From Paenibacillaceae bacterium (GTDB lineage: Bacteria; Bacillota; Bacilli; Paenibacillales; NBRC-103111): a stretch of 64,000 nt of DNA. Under the pieces are notes generated by a model. It saw only the letters and a program-made list of their open reading frames with translations. It had not been told where the DNA came from and made no database searches. Both the position numbers and the translations under genes were made by a program. Where the stretch lies: the NCBI GenBank assembly GCA_029256185.1, contig JAQSYI010000015.1, positions 62,001 to 126,000 of the forward strand. Direction: 5' to 3'. Below are positions 17,431-25,488 of this stretch, piece by piece; the first letter of the stretch is position 1, and each line of letters starts with the position of its first letter.

Positions 17431-18374
17431 CTGATCGGCAATTCTCGCTCCTATCTTTTGTGGTCAAGGATATGCGGCATTTCAGCCATGTCCGCTACGT
17501 AGCGATAGACCGGGAAACTATCCTGGAATCCGATGAGAAAATGGTGCAAGCCCTCCAGTCTTTTCAGACCATGTATGAAATACGCGTCATTGTGATTGCC
17601 GAAGGACTGCCGGAGAGCAGTCCTTTTTTGCGCCAGCTGGTGCAGACCGATATTTTGAATATAGTCGCAGCAGAAGAAATCAAGACCATGCAGGAGGAGA
17701 TTCGAGAATGCTTCTCCGAACAGGGGATGCAACGGTTTATCCCCGCTGCAAGCGTTGAGCTACAGGAGGAAAAGCCACAGCCAGTACCCAGTGACGAAGA
17801 GAAACAATACCACTTTAACTGCACAAATGTAACGATTGCCATTGCTGGATTTGATCGAAGAGTTGGTGTCACTACGACAGCTTTTAATCTGGTTTGTTGG
17901 ATCAATGCTCATGGCGGGACCGCTTGTTATCTGGAGGCCAACCCCAGTCATCACTTGGCACATATTATTCATCTGTTTCAGGCAGAAAAGACCGGCAATG
18001 CCTATGTGATGGAAAACTGCGACTTCTACATGACCAAGGAAATTAAGCGTGAATATAACTTTATCGTGGTGGATTGTGGGGCTTTGGGAGATAAGAATCT
18101 GCAAGAAGCATTTGTAAACGTCAATATTCGTGTGCTTTGCGGTTCAGCTATGCCATATGAACTACCGGTGTTTTATCGGGCAATAGAACGCTGCAAAGAC
18201 CTTTCTGTTTGGGCGTTGGGCTTGTTTGTGCCTGCTGATATGCAGCTATACTTAAAGAATTCCATACAACACAATATACAATTTTCTGAGGTTTCCCATA
18301 ATTTGTTTGATTGGAAGGCCAATGACCGGGTCTGTAAAAACTCATTAAAAGATTATATTGTAAAACATAAATAG
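17431..18374 (+). pseudogene. 5'-truncated second copy of the TadZ-like ATPase
   Basis: The sequence is closely related to the gene at 11601-12656, from the position of its residue about 30 to the C-terminus. The first ~30 codons are replaced by the inverted fragment upstream. A one-base deletion near 17438 (GATCGG-CAATTC against ATCGGGCAATTC) puts the first part out of frame. An open frame of 304 codons can still start at GTG 17460 but has no ribosome site. The altered nucleotide loop (FDRRVGVTT) is the same type as in the intact copy. It could still be expressed as a shortened protein, but decay is more likely. Confidence 0.65.
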
Positions 18375-18398
18375 TGAAATTGATGAGATGGACCAGGT

Positions 18399-18872
18399 TT
18401 AGGACCTACTCCTGTAAATACTTCCGGGTTCACCCAACTCCTTTTCTTTATTGCCTCTTTCTAAAATATCAACCAGTATTTCTACTGCTCCACCAACAAA
18501 TTGTTCGCAGTATTGGTGATGCTCCGGCTCTCCCCATTTTACTGGGCGTGTCAGAACTCGACAGCATGTCGCCTTGTATCTTTTCTTAAATTCATCATGC
18601 AATTCCTGGGTCAAAGCGAAAACTTCATCTACACTTTCTTCTTTTTTCGTTCTTCCTTTCAAAGCACTTAAAACCAATACAGCACCTGTTATTGAGCCAC
18701 AACTGCATTTTGAAGCGCCTAATCCAGCCCCGAATCCTGTAGCCATTCGTATTGCGGCATCGTTCAATCCCAAGTTCAACTCCTCATTAAACACTTGGAG
18801 AATGGCCTCCGAACAAAATAAACCACCCTTAAATTGTTCAATAGCTTGGGCTGTCAAAGATTCTTTTTGCAT
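18399..18872 (-). CDS. C_GCAxxG_C_C family probable redox protein
   Basis: The protein is 157 residues with a GGAGAG site. Spaced cysteines occur in the pattern of the C_GCAxxG_C_C family: FCSEAIL, KCSCGSITGAV, CCR and a later YCEQ. These proteins are thought to bind metal or take part in redox reactions, but the function is not settled. The gene is transcribed against the neighbouring ATPase remnant and probably forms independent cargo. Confidence 0.75.
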   Translation of the reverse strand: MQKESLTAQAIEQFKGGLFCSEAILQVFNEELNLGLNDAAIRMATGFGAGLGASKCSCGSITGAVLVLSALKGRTKKEESVDEVFALTQELHDEFKKRYKATCCRVLTRPVKWGEPEHHQYCEQFVGGAVEILVDILERGNKEKELGEPGSIYRSRS

Positions 18873-19114
18873 GTCGGCACTCTCCTATATCTGAATTTAT
18901 CCGATAAAACACATGTGTTTTCTTGAAATATATTCTTCTTCTCCAATAAATTCAATAGGTTATGGAATTTGGACACATATTGTCTATAGTTTTAACGTCG
19001 ATGATGAGAGCGGTCTTTTGATGATTAGCAGCTTTTTAATATGCACCTTTCACAGACAAAGATACCGCGGCAGACTAAGCTTTACTGTTTGGTGCAACTA
19101 TGCTGGGAAAATAG

Positions 19115-19143
19115 AAAAAGCGGCCAATTATCAGCCGCTTTTT
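19115..19143 (-). terminator. Hairpin terminator of the XRE regulator
   Basis: AAAAAGCGGC pairs with GCCGCTTTTT across nine bases. It overlaps the last bases of the leftward XRE-type gene. Confidence 0.75.
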
Positions 19144-19498
19144 ACTCTGGGTTTATTTCTGTATCATAATCCGGGTTCAATAACTCTTTTAAGATCCGAT
19201 ACGCTTGATGTTGTTTCTTTTCGCTATGCTGCTGCAACAAGATAACACTTGCCCACAGCCATTTCCTCTGTTGCAGGCTATTCTCTTGATCGTCATTAAA
19301 AAGATCATAGACAGTCATATGTAAGGCAGATGCGATTTTTTCAATGGTACTGAGTTTCACATTTTTTTCACCACGTTCAATTTGGCCCAGGTAGGTTGCC
19401 GCCATACCGATTGACTCCGCCAATTGCTCCTGGGTCAGATTTTTTGCCATACGATACAATCGTATCTTGGCTCCAATTAGTTCTGCAAACGTAGCCAT
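19142..19498 (-). CDS. XRE-family transcriptional regulator
   Basis: The protein is 118 residues. ATG at 19498 is preferred because a longer frame begins in a region without coding character. Residues about 8-65 form a Cro/C1-type helix-turn-helix (KNLTQEQLAESIGMAATYLGQIERG). The C-terminal 50 residues are helical, probably for dimerisation. No ICE-type ImmA peptidase lies beside it, so it may regulate cargo genes rather than excision. Confidence 0.85.
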   Translation of the reverse strand: MATFAELIGAKIRLYRMAKNLTQEQLAESIGMAATYLGQIERGEKNVKLSTIEKIASALHMTVYDLFNDDQENSLQQRKWLWASVILLQQHSEKKQHQAYRILKELLNPDYDTEINPE

Positions 19499-19728
19499 TT
19501 CTTTTCTCACAACCTCTCTATAACAAAAGTGTAGTCTACACGAATAGAGGGTTGGAGTACTTCTAAAGTACATATTTAAAATTCAATTGTAGTTTTAGTT
19601 TTTGGGAGGTATACTTTTCCATAAAAGGCTCAAGTCCAAATTACCAGGAAGGGAATATAACTCACCCTTTCTCTAACCATTTGCCACAACATTGTTACTT
19701 GAAAATTGTCAAAGCGGAGGTGCAACTC

Positions 19729-19953
19729 ATGTACAACTCAAAATGGGAAGGCAACATTATTGAGGTACGAACTCAACATCATAGTGAAGGACCTTGCATA
19801 TCAAACATAAAAGAAGTTGAAATGGAGTGGTGGTGGAAGTTATATGGCTATTTCGGATTGGCATTCATGTATTCCGCATTCATTACATACATTTTTCTGG
19901 TTATTATCGCTATCATTTACTACTCTTATGCCTTTGCTTCATATGCCCTTTAA
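19729..19953 (+). CDS. Small membrane protein of unknown function
   Basis: A 74-codon frame starts with ATG at 19729, seven bases after GCGGAGG. The N-terminal half is soluble; residues about 40-70 form one long hydrophobic segment (or two short ones) rich in Phe, Ile and Tyr. It overlaps the end of the convergent LysR gene by about 40 bases. I do not recognise a family. The strong ribosome site is the main support. Confidence 0.45.
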   Translation: MYNSKWEGNIIEVRTQHHSEGPCISNIKEVEMEWWWKLYGYFGLAFMYSAFITYIFLVIIAIIYYSYAFASYAL

Positions 19954-20830
19954 CATTATGGGTCGCCTTTAGAATTTCCAAAAATTCGAGCAAGGAGTTT
20001 GACATCCACTTTTTAGGGTGAACAACCAGCTTTAAATGCAGCCGAATTTCAGAATGAGAAAAAGGAAGAGCAACCAGTTCTCCGGTGCTTATTTCATCTT
20101 CAGTAGCCATGCGGGGCAATAATGAAATGCCTGAACCTGCCATTACGCATCGCTTGATGGCTTCCGGGTTACCCAACTCCAGGCCAATCCGGTACGGTAT
20201 TCCGTGTGCCCGCAATACATGTTCCAGCATGATCCGATAATTGCAGCTTCCTTCTGTCATAATCCATTCCACATCACTCAAATGATCGAGCTTTATTTCA
20301 TGAAGTCTCGTTAATGGATGATTCGGACTGGCAATTAAAACTAGCGGCTCTTCTCTAATCGTGATCCATTGGAGGTTTGGATCGGAGGGTTTATCTTCTA
20401 AAATCAATCCGATATCCAGTTCGCCTTCCCTGATTTTATTTACAATCATGGTTTCGCGGTCCGGTTGAAGACGAATCGTCAGTTCAGGATAACTCTGACG
20501 AAGCTGTTGAATCAAGGGCGGAAGATAATAGGAAGCCACTGAATCTATCGTTCCTATTGACAGGCTTCCGCCTCTTTGTTGCGATAGTTTCTCTCTGGAC
20601 TGTTGATATAAATCGAGCATCTGAATAACAATCTTCAACAGTTCTTCCCCAGCAGATGTTAAACGCAGTTGTCGGCCATAGCGTTCAAATAACGGTACGC
20701 CATAAGATTTTTCCAGTTTTTGAATTTGCATGGTTACACTCGACTGCGCATAACCAAGCTCTTCAGCTGCCCGGGTAAAGCTTTGGCGAAAGGCTACCTC
20801 TCGAAAGGTTTGAAAATAAGTTAGCTCCAT
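19913..20830 (-). CDS. LysR-type transcriptional regulator
   Basis: The protein is 305 residues. ATG at 20830 is preferred over GTG at 20839. The N-terminal winged helix reads FTRAAEELGYAQSSVTMQIQKLE. A type 2 periplasmic-binding-like effector domain follows from about residue 90. It diverges from the DapA-family gene with a ~115-bp spacer, the classic layout of a LysR regulator and its target. The effector is unknown; a substrate or product of the aldolase is likely. Confidence 0.88.
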   Translation of the reverse strand: MELTYFQTFREVAFRQSFTRAAEELGYAQSSVTMQIQKLEKSYGVPLFERYGRQLRLTSAGEELLKIVIQMLDLYQQSREKLSQQRGGSLSIGTIDSVASYYLPPLIQQLRQSYPELTIRLQPDRETMIVNKIREGELDIGLILEDKPSDPNLQWITIREEPLVLIASPNHPLTRLHEIKLDHLSDVEWIMTEGSCNYRIMLEHVLRAHGIPYRIGLELGNPEAIKRCVMAGSGISLLPRMATEDEISTGELVALPFSHSEIRLHLKLVVHPKKWMSNSLLEFLEILKATHNVKGHMKQRHKSSK

Positions 20831-20944
20831 GCTCTTCACCCATCATTATTATTGATACTGCACATCATTTATTATAGATAACGCTGATGCCAAATTCCAT
20901 GATAAATTTAAACAAAACACTAAATAGAATTTGGAGGATTAGAC

Positions 20945-21847
20945 ATGCTGAGTGAATCTGACTTAAGAGGTATTTACGTACCCGTTATAACACCTTTCTT
21001 ATCAAATGAAGAAATCGATTTGGATTCTTTTCGCAATTATATAGGAGCATTGTTGGCACATGAAATCCAAGGATTGGTTATTAATGGCACGACTGGGGAA
21101 TCGCCAACCGTTTCATGGGATGAAGTTGAAGAACTTGTTCAGATAACCAAGACCAGTATGATGGTTCATAAGAAGAAGCTTCCACTGATCATAGGCACAG
21201 GAACTAACAGCACCGCTTCAACTATTAGGCGAACAGAGCTTGCGGGAAAGACGGGAGCAGATGCCGTTCTTGTGGTGATACCCTATTACAGCCGCCCATC
21301 ACAAGCCGGTATTGTGGAGCATTTCCGAAGGATAGCACAAGTGGGAGTCCCCATAATCTTGTACGAAATTCCTTCCAGAACCGGAATTCAATTAACCGTT
21401 GATACAATAAGAAGAATTATGGATTTAAATGAGGTTATTGGTTTAAAGGATAGCTCTGGCGGAATTAGACTCATTTCCGAATTGACTCGCTTAGATACAA
21501 AGCCCATTCTTTGCGGAGAAGATATACTTTTTCATGCCATGTTATCCCAAGGAGCAAGCGGAGGAATTTTGGCATCGGCCAATATAAATACCAGTGCCTT
21601 TATTGAAGTGTTCCGTCTTGCTTGTCAAGGCGACTTTTATAAAGCGAAAAAGATATTTGATACTCTGCAACCACTCATCCAGAAGCTATTCCAGGAATCC
21701 AATCCTTCTCCGTTGAAATGGTTGCTTGCTCAGCAAGGAGTTATTTCTTTCAATACACTTCGTTCGCCAATGGGTTCTATTTCTCCAGAATTACAAGCAG
21801 GCTTAAAAGCGGAATATGATAAAATTCAAAACCTTGTTAAGCAATAA
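20945..21847 (+). CDS. DapA-family aldolase (dihydrodipicolinate synthase-like)
   Basis: The protein is 300 residues and forms a TIM barrel of the DHDPS/N-acetylneuraminate lyase family. GTTGESPT is the pyruvate-binding loop, YEIPSRTG carries the catalytic Tyr, and VIGLKDSSG carries the Schiff-base Lys near residue 167. These enzymes condense or cleave pyruvate-containing substrates. It may be a true DapA for lysine and spore dipicolinate, or a sugar-acid aldolase. Control by a divergent LysR regulator and placement within an ICE suggest a catabolic or specialised role rather than the housekeeping enzyme. Confidence 0.85.
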   Translation: MLSESDLRGIYVPVITPFLSNEEIDLDSFRNYIGALLAHEIQGLVINGTTGESPTVSWDEVEELVQITKTSMMVHKKKLPLIIGTGTNSTASTIRRTELAGKTGADAVLVVIPYYSRPSQAGIVEHFRRIAQVGVPIILYEIPSRTGIQLTVDTIRRIMDLNEVIGLKDSSGGIRLISELTRLDTKPILCGEDILFHAMLSQGASGGILASANINTSAFIEVFRLACQGDFYKAKKIFDTLQPLIQKLFQESNPSPLKWLLAQQGVISFNTLRSPMGSISPELQAGLKAEYDKIQNLVKQ

Positions 21848-21863
21848 TCTGCATACGGACGCC

Positions 21864-21905
21864 GGAACAGATTTTTGACGTCGATAGACAGTTAAAATCT
21901 GTTCC
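21864..21905 (+). terminator. Hairpin after the aldolase gene
   Basis: GGAACAGATTTT pairs perfectly with AAAATCTGTTCC across an 18-base loop. There is no long T-run outside the stem, so it may act as a weak terminator. The rest of the intergenic stretch to 22154 is AT-rich and carries the arsenic promoter region. Confidence 0.5.
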
Positions 21906-22084
21906 TGATGCGAGTCCAGTTCACATTTTATTGTTAGTGTCGCTACATAATGGGCGTATTTGTACATATCACTCAGCCTTCAACCATGGGGCAGGTGGAA
22001 GCCGCGGAGGATAGTCGCTGACAAACCGAATCAGATGCAGATAGATTAAATAAAGCATTTAATACTAAATAAATAATTTATAAT

Positions 22085-22106
22085 TATATAATAATGGGCT
22101 AATATT
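22085..22106 (+). promoter_or_regulatory. Candidate ArsR operator 1
   Basis: TATATAA, eight bases, TAATATT. The 7-8-7 layout matches two other sites in the arsenic island (22703 and 28161), and it lies about 50 bases upstream of the first arsC. Confidence 0.4.
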
Positions 22107-22154
22107 TCAGATGTATTTTTATATATGAAGATGAATTCATGAGGAGGTTAAACC

Positions 22155-22622
22155 TTGAAAAATCCCATCGTTATTTTATTTCTTTGTACGGGAAACTCAT
22201 GTAGAAGTCAAATGGCAGAAGGATTTGCGAAATATTACAGAATGTTAAACCAGCTAGACGTAGAGATTTATAGCGCTGGGCTTGAAGCTCATGGTTTAAA
22301 CCCACGGGCCGTTCAAGTCATGGAAGAAGCTGATGTTAGCATTAAGGATCATACTTCGGATATTGTTTCCCTTTCCTTGATCGCGCGGTCGGACATTATC
22401 ATTACTCTTTGTGGACATGCGGATGAGCATTGTCCTGCTTTGCCTCCAAAAGTCAAAAAGGTACACTGGGGGTTTGAGGACCCCGCTAAAGCAACAGGTT
22501 CCGAAGAAGAAATTTTGGATAAATTCCGGGAAGTAAGAGATTTAATTGACCAAAAAATGAAATGGTTCATTAAACGGTTGGCATCAGCAAAACAATTTGA
22601 TTATGAAGATATTTTACGATAG
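22155..22622 (+). CDS. arsC: Arsenate reductase, thioredoxin-coupled type
   Basis: The protein is 155 residues. The N-terminal phosphatase-like loop reads LCTGNSCRS (CX5R), and the redox cysteine pair is in [11 protein letters not shown] (about residues 82 and 89). This is the low-molecular-weight phosphatase-related ArsC of Bacillota, which reduces arsenate to arsenite using thioredoxin. It has its own promoter region and terminator, so it is expressed separately from the operon downstream. A close relative is encoded at 24623. The C-terminal tail (about 15 residues beyond the norm) is slightly longer than usual. Confidence 0.9.
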   Translation: MKNPIVILFLCTGNSCRSQMAEGFAKYYRMLNQLDVEIYSAGLEAHGLNPRAVQVMEEADVSIKDHTSDIVSLSLIARSDIIITLCGHADEHCPALPPKVKKVHWGFEDPAKATGSEEEILDKFREVRDLIDQKMKWFIKRLASAKQFDYEDILR

Positions 22623-22638
22623 CTCCATAATAATCCAT

Positions 22639-22668
22639 GAGCCAATCATCCAAAGATTGGTTCTTTTT
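22639..22668 (+). terminator. Rho-independent terminator after arsC
   Basis: GAGCCAATC pairs with GATTGGTTC and is followed by five T. Confidence 0.8.
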
Positions 22669-22702
22669 GTGTTAATAAAATATTTACAAATAGCCACTTT
22701 AA

Positions 22703-22724
22703 TATATAAGCATTTAGTTATATA
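22703..22724 (+). promoter_or_regulatory. Candidate ArsR operator 2
   Basis: TATATAA and TTATATA form perfect 7-base arms around eight bases, directly upstream of the arsC-like/arsR operon. This fits autoregulation by the ArsR encoded in that operon. Confidence 0.45.
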
Positions 22725-22755
22725 ATGATATACAAATAAGAAAGGGCGTGAGACA

Positions 22756-23184
22756 ATGGAAAAGAAACCAGTTCGTTTGTATTTTCTTTGTATCCAAAAT
22801 CGCTGCCGAAGCCAAATTGCTGAAGCTTATGCCGCGTATTTTGGCGGAGAACATGTCATCGCCGAAAGTGCAGGAATCGAGGCAAGCGAAATTCATCCCT
22901 TTACCGTGGAAGTCATGGAAGAATTTGGTATCGACATATCCAATAAGGTCTCAAAGCGAATCAATATGAAAACTTTTATTTCTTCGAATGCAATTATCAA
23001 ATTATGTGAACAATCAAGCGAGAAGTGTCCTATTGTACCCTTCGGAATTATGAATGTCCAATGGAGTATTCTCGATCCGTTAACACACGGGGGAACAATA
23101 GAAGATGTGCGTAGAGCACGCGATGAAATTAAACGGAATGTTCTGGATTTGTTGAAGGGGTTAAAGGTTCCCATCAATGAATAA
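22756..23184 (+). CDS. Divergent ArsC-like low-molecular-weight phosphatase
   Basis: The protein is 142 residues. The loop LCIQNRCRS keeps the CX5R pattern but differs from the usual CTGNSCR. A later LCEQSSEKCP keeps the two redox cysteines. It belongs to the ArsC/LMW-phosphatase family but is clearly diverged from the other two copies in the window. It may be an arsenate reductase with a different partner or specificity. The gene overlaps or abuts arsR (ATGAATAA at its end). Confidence 0.75.
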   Translation: MEKKPVRLYFLCIQNRCRSQIAEAYAAYFGGEHVIAESAGIEASEIHPFTVEVMEEFGIDISNKVSKRINMKTFISSNAIIKLCEQSSEKCPIVPFGIMNVQWSILDPLTHGGTIEDVRRARDEIKRNVLDLLKGLKVPINE

Positions 23185-23197
23185 AGGGGTGATATCT

Positions 23198-23515
23198 TTG
23201 GTACCAATCGAAAAATTAGCTGAGGAACTTAAATTGCTTGGCGATAAAACTAGATTGTCCATTGTATCTTTTCTTAAGGAAAGAGAATGCTGTGTTTGCG
23301 AGCTTGCGGAGCTTTTACAAACTAGTCAACCAAATGTCAGCCAGCATATGCGAAAACTGAAGGACGGTGGACTTGTAAAAGAATCCCGTAAAGGACAATG
23401 GATTTATTATTCCTTGTTTCTTGAAGATAAACCATATCTTCATGAGTTGCTGCAAGTTCTCCCTCCCCAAAAAGAAAAGGTGGATAAGGTTTCTGCCGAG
23501 AACTGCTGCCAGTAA
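23198..23515 (+). CDS. arsR: ArsR/SmtB-family arsenical repressor
   Basis: TTG at 23198 is preferred since AAAGGGGTGAT precedes it by a normal distance; ATG 23177 would overlap the upstream gene. The protein has about 105 residues. The DNA-binding winged helix contains the arsenite-binding cysteines in ECCVCELAELL, followed by TSQPNVSQHMRKLKDGG and the wing KGQWIYYSL. Additional cysteines end the protein (NCCQ). It represses the ars genes until arsenite binds. Confidence 0.88.
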   Translation: MVPIEKLAEELKLLGDKTRLSIVSFLKERECCVCELAELLQTSQPNVSQHMRKLKDGGLVKESRKGQWIYYSLFLEDKPYLHELLQVLPPQKEKVDKVSAENCCQ

Positions 23516-23539
23516 TATATTTTGAAAGGAGCGTTCTTT

Positions 23540-24592
23540 TTGAGTCACAATAAAAAACTATCATTCCTTGATCGCTACCTCACCCTATGGATCTTTCTGG
23601 CCATGGCGATAGGCATTGCGTTAGGAAACGGTTCCTCTGGCTTTGTGGATTATTTGAACCAATTTCAATCCGGTACTACATCCATTCCCATCGCTGTCGG
23701 CCTGATTTTGATGATGTATCCGCCGCTGGCAAAAGTACGCTATGAAGAATTAGGCAAAGTATTTCGCGATTGGAAGGTGCTAATTTTATCTCTTGTACAA
23801 AACTGGATTATTGGTCCCATTTTGATGTTCTTGCTGGCGATCACATTTTTAAATGGTTATCCCGAATACATGGTGGGGCTGATCATGATTGGCTTGGCAC
23901 GTTGTATAGCAATGGTCATCGTTTGGAATGACCTGTGTAAAGGGGATAGCGAATACGCGGCAGGGTTGGTTGCCTTTAATTCCATCTTCCAGGTATTGTT
24001 TTATTCCGTGTACACCTACCTGTTTGTAACAGTGATGCCAAACTGGTTCGGACTTGAAGGAATGAGCGTTCACATCACCATTGGAGAAGTAGCCAAAAGT
24101 GTGCTTATTTATTTGGGCGTCCCCTTTTTCGCCGGTATGCTGACCCGATTTGTACTTGTCAAGTCGAAGGGCCGCGACTGGTATGAGCGGGTATTTATTC
24201 CCAAAATTAGTCCAATCACGCTGATTGCACTGCTTTTTACGATTATCGTCATGTTTTCACTAAAGGGCGATACCATTGTTCAGTTGCCGCTTGATGTTGT
24301 TCGTATTGCCATTCCGTTGCTAATTTATTTTGTAGTCATGTTTCTCGTTTCATTCATGATGGGCAAACGAGCAGGAGCCAGCTATCCTGTTACCTCCACA
24401 CTCGCCTTTACAGCCGCGAGCAATAACTTCGAGTTAGCGATTGCTGTGGCCGTAGGAGTTTTCGGTATTCATTCTAGTGCGGCATTTGCGGCTGTTATTG
24501 GCCCACTTGTAGAGGTGCCTGTTATGATTGGCTTGGTCAATCTGGCTTTATATTTCCAGCGAAAATATTTTCAACCCAAAGCTGGAACTTAA
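23540..24592 (+). CDS. acr3: Acr3-type arsenite efflux permease
   Basis: The protein is 350 residues. TTG at 23540 follows AAAGGAGC. About ten membrane segments are present. The conserved Acr3 feature [16 protein letters not shown], with its essential Cys, is near residue 122. Acr3 exports arsenite across the cytoplasmic membrane using the proton gradient, and can pair with ArsA. The gene lies directly after arsR and before arsC, arsD and arsA. Confidence 0.93.
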   Translation: MSHNKKLSFLDRYLTLWIFLAMAIGIALGNGSSGFVDYLNQFQSGTTSIPIAVGLILMMYPPLAKVRYEELGKVFRDWKVLILSLVQNWIIGPILMFLLAITFLNGYPEYMVGLIMIGLARCIAMVIVWNDLCKGDSEYAAGLVAFNSIFQVLFYSVYTYLFVTVMPNWFGLEGMSVHITIGEVAKSVLIYLGVPFFAGMLTRFVLVKSKGRDWYERVFIPKISPITLIALLFTIIVMFSLKGDTIVQLPLDVVRIAIPLLIYFVVMFLVSFMMGKRAGASYPVTSTLAFTAASNNFELAIAVAVGVFGIHSSAAFAAVIGPLVEVPVMIGLVNLALYFQRKYFQPKAGT

Positions 24593-24622
24593 CTATACCA
24601 CTTAACAGAGGGGAAATTCATT

Positions 24623-25051
24623 ATGAATGACAACAAGAAACTGGTTTACTTCCTTTGCACCGGCAATTCATGCCGCAGCCAAATTGCCGATGGTTTTCTG
24701 AAAGCTCTTGGCAGTGAACACTATGAAGTAAAAAGCGCAGGTTTGGAGGCGCATGGTTTAAATCCGCGTGCTGTTCAGGTTATGAAAGAAGCAGGTATTG
24801 ACATCAGTACCCATTCGTCTGATGTGATTGATCCGGAAATTTTGAATAAGGCGGATTATGTCATTACGCTTTGCGGACATGCAGATGAGCACTGCCCGGT
24901 TATTCATAACAAAAACGTAGTGAAATGGCACTGGGGATTCGATGACCCTGCCAAAGCAACGGGTACCGAGGATGAAATTATGGCTAAATTCCGGGATGTT
25001 CGTGATGCCATAAAAGGACGGATTGAATCATTTCTTTCAGAAGGAAAATAA
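24623..25051 (+). CDS. arsC: Arsenate reductase, thioredoxin-coupled type
   Basis: The protein is 142 residues with all three functional cysteines ([21 protein letters not shown]). It is a close relative of the 22155 copy, with shared blocks such as [15 protein letters not shown] and [13 protein letters not shown]. It reduces arsenate inside the cell so that Acr3 can export arsenite. It has a GAGGGG site and sits in the middle of the ars operon. Confidence 0.93.
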   Translation: MNDNKKLVYFLCTGNSCRSQIADGFLKALGSEHYEVKSAGLEAHGLNPRAVQVMKEAGIDISTHSSDVIDPEILNKADYVITLCGHADEHCPVIHNKNVVKWHWGFDDPAKATGTEDEIMAKFRDVRDAIKGRIESFLSEGK

Positions 25052-25072
25052 AGCCCAAAGGTGGGGGTTAAA

Positions 25073-25474
25073 ATGCATAAGAAGATCGAAATTTACGATC
25101 CTGCAATGTGTTGTAGTACCGGCGTATGTGGACCAAGCGTTGATCCGAAGTTGATCCAGATCGCAGCTGATCTGGAAAATCTAAAAAAGCAAGGGGTAGT
25201 TGTAAGCCGTTATAACCTTTCTCAAGAAATTGATGCATTTGCTGCCAACAATACCGTAAAAGAACTGCTTGCAAGTCATGGGACGAATGTTTTACCAATT
25301 ACAATTATGAACGGCGAAGTGCTAAAGCTAGGCGAATACCCGACAAAAGAGGAACTTGACTCGTGGACTTCGGCAGATAAGCTCCCCGCTTCCATACAAA
25401 GAACGAAAATCAAATCCATTGAAGTCACCCCGCGTAGCGGAGGATGCTGTGGCAACGATAGTTCGTGTTGTTAA
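25073..25474 (+). CDS. arsD: ArsD arsenite metallochaperone
   Basis: The protein is 133 residues, starting at ATG 25073 after AGGTGGGGG. The thioredoxin-like fold starts with YDPAMCCSTGVCG, the arsenite-binding Cys pair plus a third Cys. C-terminal vicinal Cys pairs (GGCCGNDSSCC) are present. ArsD passes arsenite to ArsA and weakly represses the operon. It directly precedes arsA. Confidence 0.93.
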   Translation: MHKKIEIYDPAMCCSTGVCGPSVDPKLIQIAADLENLKKQGVVVSRYNLSQEIDAFAANNTVKELLASHGTNVLPITIMNGEVLKLGEYPTKEELDSWTSADKLPASIQRTKIKSIEVTPRSGGCCGNDSSCC

Positions 25475-25488
25475 GAAGGGAGAATCTG

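Noticed and set aside
18913..19245. 110-codon frame on the plus strand
   Set aside because: No ribosome site, and it overlaps the XRE gene and its terminator in antisense.
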